A DNA stretch of 64,000 nt from assembly GCA_905214305.1 (NCBI GenBank), contig CAJMLK010000002.1, positions 33,083 to 97,082 of the forward strand, in the 5' to 3' direction. This document shows, in pieces, positions 59,618 to 64,000 of this stretch. Below the pieces are notes generated by a model, which did not search any database, was not told where the DNA came from, and worked only from the letters and a program-made list of their open reading frames with translations. Each line of letters starts with the position of its first letter. The stretch's first letter is position 1. A program made the translations under genes and the position numbers. This DNA comes from an uncultured bacterium (GTDB lineage Bacteria > Desulfobacterota > Desulfovibrionia > Desulfovibrionales > Desulfovibrionaceae).

Positions 59618-60442
59618 ATGAAAAGCATCAAAACCCTGATCTTCGCCGGGCTTCTGGCCCTGATGGCCGTACCCGCCCAGGCGCACTTCATGGTCATGTA
59701 CACGCCGGAAGTGGCAAAAAGCGAACCCGGCGACCTCGACGTCCGCATTGTCTTTACCCATCCGGCCGAAGCCGGGCACACCATGGATATGGGCGGAGTG
59801 AAGGAGTTTTATGCCATGTATCAGCGTGGCGAAAACGAGCCGAAAAAAATCGACCTCAAGAGCACGCTGAAGCCCATTACCTGGAAAAATCCCGAATCCT
59901 CGGGCCCGGCCTTTTCGGCCCTGATTCCCCGCAAAGACGTGCGCTCCATGGGCGACTACACCTTTGTGATGGTTCCCGGCTACTATCTTGAAAAAGAAGA
60001 AGACGTCTACATGCAGCAGATCACCAAGCTGGTGGTCAACGTGGGCGGCATTCCCGGCAACTGGCACACCGCGCTGGGCCTGCCCTGCGAAATCGTGCCC
60101 CTGATCAAGCCCTATGGCGTGTGGACCGGCAACGTGTTCAAGGCGCGCGTGCTTTCCGGCGGCAAGCCCGTGCCCAATGCCGAGGTGGAAGTGGAATACA
60201 TGAACCACATGCCCGACCTCAAGGCCAATGCCATGACCAAGAAGGGCACAGTCAAGTACCCGCACGATGCGTTTGTTACCCAGACCATCTTTACCGATGA
60301 TCAGGGCTATCTGACCTTCGGCATTCCCAAGTCCGGCTGGTGGGGCTTTGCCGCGCTTGGCGTAGGCCCGGACAAGGAATATCAGGGCAAGGAGCTTTCT
60401 CAGGACGCCGTCATCTGGGTCAAGGCCGTAGACATGAAATAG
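59618..60442 (+). CDS. DUF4198-domain periplasmic protein
   Basis: A 274-residue protein. Signal peptide MKSIKTLIFAGLLALMAVPA is cleaved after AQA, so the mature protein starts HFMVMYTPEV, again with N-terminal His. It contains the family's VRIVFTHPAEAGHTMDMGG (about residues 43-61), and a C-terminal beta-sandwich with GKPVPNAEVEVEYMN and FTDDQGYLTFGIPKSGWWGF. DUF4198 includes NikK-like components of nickel/cobalt uptake and other metal-linked proteins. GGAGG precedes the ATG. Proximity to feoB and the His/Met-rich segment suggest a metal-binding periplasmic accessory, unproven. Confidence 0.8.
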   Translation: MKSIKTLIFAGLLALMAVPAQAHFMVMYTPEVAKSEPGDLDVRIVFTHPAEAGHTMDMGGVKEFYAMYQRGENEPKKIDLKSTLKPITWKNPESSGPAFSALIPRKDVRSMGDYTFVMVPGYYLEKEEDVYMQQITKLVVNVGGIPGNWHTALGLPCEIVPLIKPYGVWTGNVFKARVLSGGKPVPNAEVEVEYMNHMPDLKANAMTKKGTVKYPHDAFVTQTIFTDDQGYLTFGIPKSGWWGFAALGVGPDKEYQGKELSQDAVIWVKAVDMK

Positions 60443-60603
60443 GTTTCCGGCAGAGCGGCTGACCGTTGTTGCGGTGGGCCGTTTTGCGTCAGCGCGGCCT
60501 GCTTCGCGCAGGTCGCCAGTCAGGATGATACAAGCGCCCGAGACGGCAATGGTCCGGTACTGTTATCGTCTGACATGATATGGAAGAAATGCCATCGTGT
60601 GTG

Positions 60604-60631
60604 AAAAATGCCCGGTCAGCCGGGCATTTTT
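60604..60631 (+). terminator. Intrinsic terminator of the feo region
   Basis: AAAAATGCCCGG (60604-60615) pairs with 60620-60631 around TCAG, with A and T runs on both sides, so it can work in both directions. Confidence 0.85.
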
Positions 60632-60658
60632 CGCATTTTTGCGGCATGGCATGAGTAA

Positions 60659-60688
60659 GGCCCACGCGGCGTGGTCACCGCGTGGGCC
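60659..60688 (-). terminator. Hairpin after the PHP hydrolase gene
   Basis: GGCCCACGCGG (60659-60669) with 60678-60688, 8-base loop, lying 26 bp beyond the hydrolase stop on minus. Confidence 0.6.
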
Positions 60689-60713
60689 TGTTGCGTCACA
60701 GTCTGGCCGCTGC

Positions 60714-63143
60714 CTATTTTTTCACTTCAACCCAGACGGGGTTGGTGACGGCGTAGCGGCCCTTGCCGTCCATCACCACGAAGTTGTACCAGGTGTCCTT
60801 TTCGGGGCTGGCCTCAAAGGTATAGGTAACGGCATCCGTGGTGTTGTTGAATTCCTTTTTGCCTGCAGGCTTGCCTTCGCTGTAGACCTCAATGCTTTTC
60901 AGCCCGTGCACGGCCTGCAATTCCGTGTTGAGCGCAACAGTTTCCCCGGCCTTGATGGTTCTGGTGGAGCCGAACATGCTGTTGGCGGCGGGGGTAATGA
61001 TGGGTCCCATAGTCACATAGCTGTTGCCTGCCTTGAGGGCAGCCATGTAGGACTGGGGGCTTACCTTGCCGTCAACGTGGGCATAGGTTCTGATAATGCC
61101 GGGATAGAGAATGGATGTTACGTCGTGCTGGTCGGAACCGGAACTGAGGTAAATCTTTTTGCCCTTGTTCCAGTAGTCCATGGCGGCATCAAGCGCGCGC
61201 TTGTCCATATTCTTGGGGTCGGTGAGGTTGATGGTGGACTGGATTTCAAGCAGGTCAAAGTCGTCGCTGCCGGGGGCGTAGCCGTCCTTGACGCCATCCC
61301 TGTTGTGGAGGAAGCCGTAGTCGGTATACGGGTGGTTCATGACCACCAGAGCGCCCATTGCGTGCCCGGCCTTGATGATTTCAGCGGGTGTGAGGTCGGG
61401 CGAGATGGGGTTTTGCTTGTAGTTCGCCCCAAGAATGCCCCAATGGCCCCAGCCCGGAGAAACCTCAAGGCTGGACAGAAAGGGATTGCCGGTGGATTTC
61501 GCAAGCTTTTCCATTTCGGCGTTGTTGCCCACGGAGTCGTGGTCAGACACGGCAAGGCAGACCAGACCGGCAGCCAGCTGGCCCTTGTGCAGCTCCTTGA
61601 TGGGGGTTGCGCCGTCACCGATGTCGGAATGCTGGTGAATGTCCGCACTGTACCATTTTCTTGCGGATGTCTGGATGGCAGTGGGGATGGTGATGGTTTT
61701 CCTGAGCACTTCCTTGGGCGTGACGGTTTTTTTGACCACTGCGGGCAGGCTTTCAAAATCGCTGCTGTGGGTGATGGTAAAGGTCAGCTCGTTATCCGGG
61801 GCAGGAATGTCCGCGTGGATCTCATGGCTTTTGGGATCGGAGAAAAAGACCGTGCCGCCCAGGGTCTTTACCGTGGAGGTCGTGCCGTCAACCTTCATTT
61901 TGGCATGGATGGGCTGGCCCTTTTCGTTAACGACCTTGAAGACAGCCTTTGCGCCGTCCTTGACGGTAAACTGCACCTTCTGGTCAGCCGCAAGGGCCAG
62001 CAGCTGGCTGGCTGAAGGCGTATAGCCCTTGGCCTCCACATGGGCGCTATAGTTCCCCTGGGGCAGCCGCATGGAAAAATTGCCCTTTTCATCAGTCATT
62101 TTCCATACAAGGGGTTGCAGAATGTCTTTCTTCACGGCCTCGGCGCCGTGGGATTTGACGGTTTCCTTGTATGCGCCTTGCTTGCTGATGATAACAAAGG
62201 CTCCGGGAACCGGCTTGCCGCTGCTGTCCTTGACCTGTCCCTGCAGCAGGGCAAAGGGAAGGGAGGGGTCCTTTTCCTTGTAGCGCTCAAGGATGGGGGC
62301 GGTTTCGCCCTTGTCCACAACAATGATTTCGCCGGTGTATTCGTAGGTTTTGCCCGGTTCAATGGTGCGCAGCACGTAGAGGTCTTTATAGCCGCTGGAG
62401 CCTTTGTAGGCATTGGCCCCGTCAACCTGCACGGCAACGGCATAGTCCTTGCCGTAGGTGACAATAAAGTCGCCGAAGCGTTCCTGCACGTCTTTGTCCG
62501 CACCAATGGCTATGCCGGTGGCCTTGAGGTCGGGATAGTAGCCAAAGGGGCCGTACATGCTGGCGGCAAGGGTGCTCAGCGAATAGCCGCTGTACATGTT
62601 TTCATACGGCTCGTTGCCGGCGGGGTTGTGAACCGTGGTTTTCAGGCCGATATGGCTTTTGTCCGCCTCAAGGGTGTATTCAATGGTTACGGTAAGGGGC
62701 AGGGTGTGTCCCTTTGTCCAGTAGCGGCTGTTTACCGTAACGACGATCTTGTCCTTGTCCTGCTTGCACAGGATGTCCTGATGGGGAACATGCAGCAGGT
62801 CTTCTTCGTTGAACGAACCGGTGGCAGACCAGAGGTCGTTAAGAAATTCGATGTCATTGACCAGGTCTGTGCCGAACTTGCCGTCTTTCATGACGGCGAC
62901 GTCAAGGATGCTGCCACTGGTCATGTTCCAGTAGTTGTTGGAGCCGACAGCGAAGGATACGGCTATCTTGCCGTTATAGATGGTAAAATCTTTTTCGTGA
63001 ATAGCCATGCCCTGATCAATGGGGGTGGGACCCTTGACCACGCCCAGGGGAAAAGCGGGCGACGTGCCGGCAAAACACACGGTGGGCAGTGCGGTAACGG
63101 CAATCAGCCCCGCAGTGCCGATAAGAAACTCTCTACGCTTCAT
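60714..63143 (-). CDS. TAT-exported CehA/McbA-type PHP metallohydrolase
   Basis: An 809-residue protein. The N-terminus MKRREFLIGTAGLIAVTAL is a twin-arginine signal, with cleavage near CFA-GTS. Residues ~40-290 are a beta-rich domain. Around 298-390 there is a carboxypeptidase-regulatory-like fold (LLQGQVKDSSGKPVPGAFVI, FSMRLPQGNYSAHVEAKGY). The C-terminal half holds a PHP/CehA metal site: SADIHQHSDIGDG (about residue 500), CLAVSDHDSVG, VMNHPYTDYG and SGSDQHDVT. CehA-type enzymes hydrolyse phospho- or carbamate esters with a binuclear or trinuclear metal centre; the substrate here is unknown. TAT export implies folding with metal in the cytoplasm. Confidence 0.82.
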   Translation of the reverse strand: MKRREFLIGTAGLIAVTALPTVCFAGTSPAFPLGVVKGPTPIDQGMAIHEKDFTIYNGKIAVSFAVGSNNYWNMTSGSILDVAVMKDGKFGTDLVNDIEFLNDLWSATGSFNEEDLLHVPHQDILCKQDKDKIVVTVNSRYWTKGHTLPLTVTIEYTLEADKSHIGLKTTVHNPAGNEPYENMYSGYSLSTLAASMYGPFGYYPDLKATGIAIGADKDVQERFGDFIVTYGKDYAVAVQVDGANAYKGSSGYKDLYVLRTIEPGKTYEYTGEIIVVDKGETAPILERYKEKDPSLPFALLQGQVKDSSGKPVPGAFVIISKQGAYKETVKSHGAEAVKKDILQPLVWKMTDEKGNFSMRLPQGNYSAHVEAKGYTPSASQLLALAADQKVQFTVKDGAKAVFKVVNEKGQPIHAKMKVDGTTSTVKTLGGTVFFSDPKSHEIHADIPAPDNELTFTITHSSDFESLPAVVKKTVTPKEVLRKTITIPTAIQTSARKWYSADIHQHSDIGDGATPIKELHKGQLAAGLVCLAVSDHDSVGNNAEMEKLAKSTGNPFLSSLEVSPGWGHWGILGANYKQNPISPDLTPAEIIKAGHAMGALVVMNHPYTDYGFLHNRDGVKDGYAPGSDDFDLLEIQSTINLTDPKNMDKRALDAAMDYWNKGKKIYLSSGSDQHDVTSILYPGIIRTYAHVDGKVSPQSYMAALKAGNSYVTMGPIITPAANSMFGSTRTIKAGETVALNTELQAVHGLKSIEVYSEGKPAGKKEFNNTTDAVTYTFEASPEKDTWYNFVVMDGKGRYAVTNPVWVEVKK

Positions 63144-63903
63144 GATCTCTCCGGTGGTAAAAAAAGTGCAGCCTCAAGGACGTGTCCCGAGCTGATAACA
63201 TGTGTGCGCAACCGCGCTTTGCCGTGTGAACGGCCAAAGCCGCAAGGCAGATGCGCACGTAAAATTGTGCTTTCGCAGCAGCGCCAGAACCGGCCGGAAA
63301 AACGTGAGCGAATTTTCTGGAGGCAATCTCTGCGGCCAAAGGGCGGCATGATTGAAAACAGGAAGAAGGAGGCAGCGGCAGTCAGCAAAAAAAGATGTAT
63401 AATCTCATATCGCACGAGCCTGCTACGATACATTTTCTTGTCGCAATGCGGCGGTATGACGCTGCGCGAACAGTGAAAAAATCGCAGGGACAGGCATATG
63501 CCGTCTGCTGTGCGGCGCTGATCGCAAGGCGAAAAGCGCGCAAAACATCTCTCCTGTAGGCAGAAGTTCCAGCAGTTTCCCGCTACGCCTTTATAAAAGG
63601 CCATTTCTGACTTGCTAGAGCCTAGTTTATCTTCAGGATTTTTCAATAAAAATTTTTGGAAAGTCAATAGGTTGTCAAATAAAGCATGCTGCGTAGGGCG
63701 GCAGGGCCTCGTACAGGGCCGTTGGCATCCCGTGCGGGCGAGCGTTGCCGTAAAGGGGGGCGGCTGTGCTGATGGGGAGGCGTTTTTTGTATGGCGCGGC
63801 AGGTTGCCGCCACAGTGCAGGCGGGGGGCAGGGCAATTGGCCCCCTCAATGCGGCTGAGCACAGGCAAGACAGGTCGCAACGGCACAGAAAAGGCACGCA
63901 GAC
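63144..63903. other. Intergenic region tRNA-Thr / PHP hydrolase
   Basis: About 760 bp without a credible gene. On minus, TTGACTTTCC and TTTGACAACC lie in an AT-rich patch near 63650-63680, a possible promoter for the PHP gene with a long leader. A minus-strand frame covering most of it runs into the tRNA and has no protein-like composition. Confidence 0.35.
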
Positions 63904-63935
63904 AAAAAAAGGTTACTGTCGAAACAGTAACCTTT
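63904..63935 (-). terminator. Intrinsic terminator of tRNA-Thr
   Basis: On minus, AAAGGTTACTGT (63924-63935) pairs with 63908-63919 around TTCG, followed by seven Ts (63904-63910). It lies 11 bp after the tRNA 3' end. Confidence 0.9.
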
Positions 63936-63946
63936 GATTGATTTCG

Positions 63947-64000
63947 TGGAGCCCTTGAGCAGGATTGAACTGCTGACCTCATCCTTACCAAGGATGCACT
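63947..64000 (-). tRNA. tRNA-Thr (anticodon GGT), 3' part
   Basis: On minus, an anticodon arm CATCC-TTGGTAA-GGATG gives anticodon GGT (Thr). The T arm is AGCAG-TTCAATC-CTGCT, then the acceptor 3' strand CAAGGGC, discriminator T and an encoded CCA ending at 63947. The D arm and 5' acceptor strand lie beyond the window. Confidence 0.93.

Noticed and set aside
60597..63476. Two plus-strand frames of about 475 codons
   Set aside because: Antisense to the TAT/PHP gene, which has a signal peptide and intact metal motifs.
63140..63991. 283-codon frame on minus before the PHP gene
   Set aside because: It overlaps the tRNA-Thr gene and its terminator and lacks protein-like composition.

Overview
The window is high-GC, densely coded bacterial DNA. 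Gene content and order point to a sulfate-reducing deltaproteobacterium of the Desulfovibrionaceae (Desulfovibrio-like). The pointers are the run lysS-lolC-lolD-bamA-amidase-ompH-fabZ, rubrerythrin, a two-FeoA/FeoB iron locus, a TAT-exported PHP-type hydrolase and the style of the encoded proteins. This taxonomic call is an inference; no rRNA is present. I annotate 51 protein genes and one partial tRNA gene, mostly housekeeping, transport and envelope functions. No CRISPR array, IS transposase, integrase or prophage was seen.

Layout. 1-9.4 kb: partial trpB, divergent thyX, an O-antigen ligase-like gene, a NYN-domain gene, a polar amino-acid ABC transporter with tandem duplicate binding proteins, and mnmA. 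9.6-16.7 kb: a DUF3298 envelope protein, a CaCA exchanger behind a yybP-ykoY (Mn2+) riboswitch, a zinc-ribbon/Yip1 protein, a lipoprotein, a TrmH-type methyltransferase and an unknown exported protein. 17-22.7 kb: uvrA, ahpC divergent from a Fur-family gene, and a FeoB-associated Cys-rich peptide. 23-36.2 kb: a leftward envelope-biogenesis block (lysS, lolC, lolD, bamA, amidase, ompH, fabZ), with ybgC and mltA starting on top of each other at its end. 36.4-48.6 kb: an ACT/DUF711 pair, small exported proteins, a TauE transporter with a DUF486 protein, TPP-riboswitch thiC, ktrB/ktrA, a YgjP-like metalloprotein, a FlxA-like protein and rubrerythrin. 49.3-51.2 kb: a strikingly AT-rich island with a short substrate-binding-protein gene on one side and a small XRE regulator on the other. 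51.5-64 kb: an aminotransferase divergent from an amino-acid permease, an EamA transporter, feoA-feoA-feoB followed by two small periplasmic proteins whose mature N-terminus is predicted to be His, a large TAT-exported PHP hydrolase, and a partial tRNA-Thr.

The most distinctive unexplained structure is a set of dispersed, multi-hairpin intergenic elements of about 100-180 bp. I sort them by eye into three families (A, B, C). Their ends read CTAG(A/G)GC... and ...GC(T/C)CTA(G). At ten genes the TAG stop codon is the terminal TAG of such an element (thyX, the second amino-acid binding protein, the DUF3298 gene, the Fur-family gene, the ACT gene, thiC, ktrB, ktrA, rubrerythrin, the EamA gene). 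They look like non-autonomous palindromic (MITE/REP-like) elements that have become stop-codon and 3'-end modules.

Functional themes are metal homeostasis (Feo, Fur, Mn riboswitch, FeoB-associated peptide, DUF4198 protein), oxidative-stress defence (AhpC, rubrerythrin), outer-membrane assembly (BamA, OmpH, Lol, FabZ, amidase, MltA) and amino-acid uptake.
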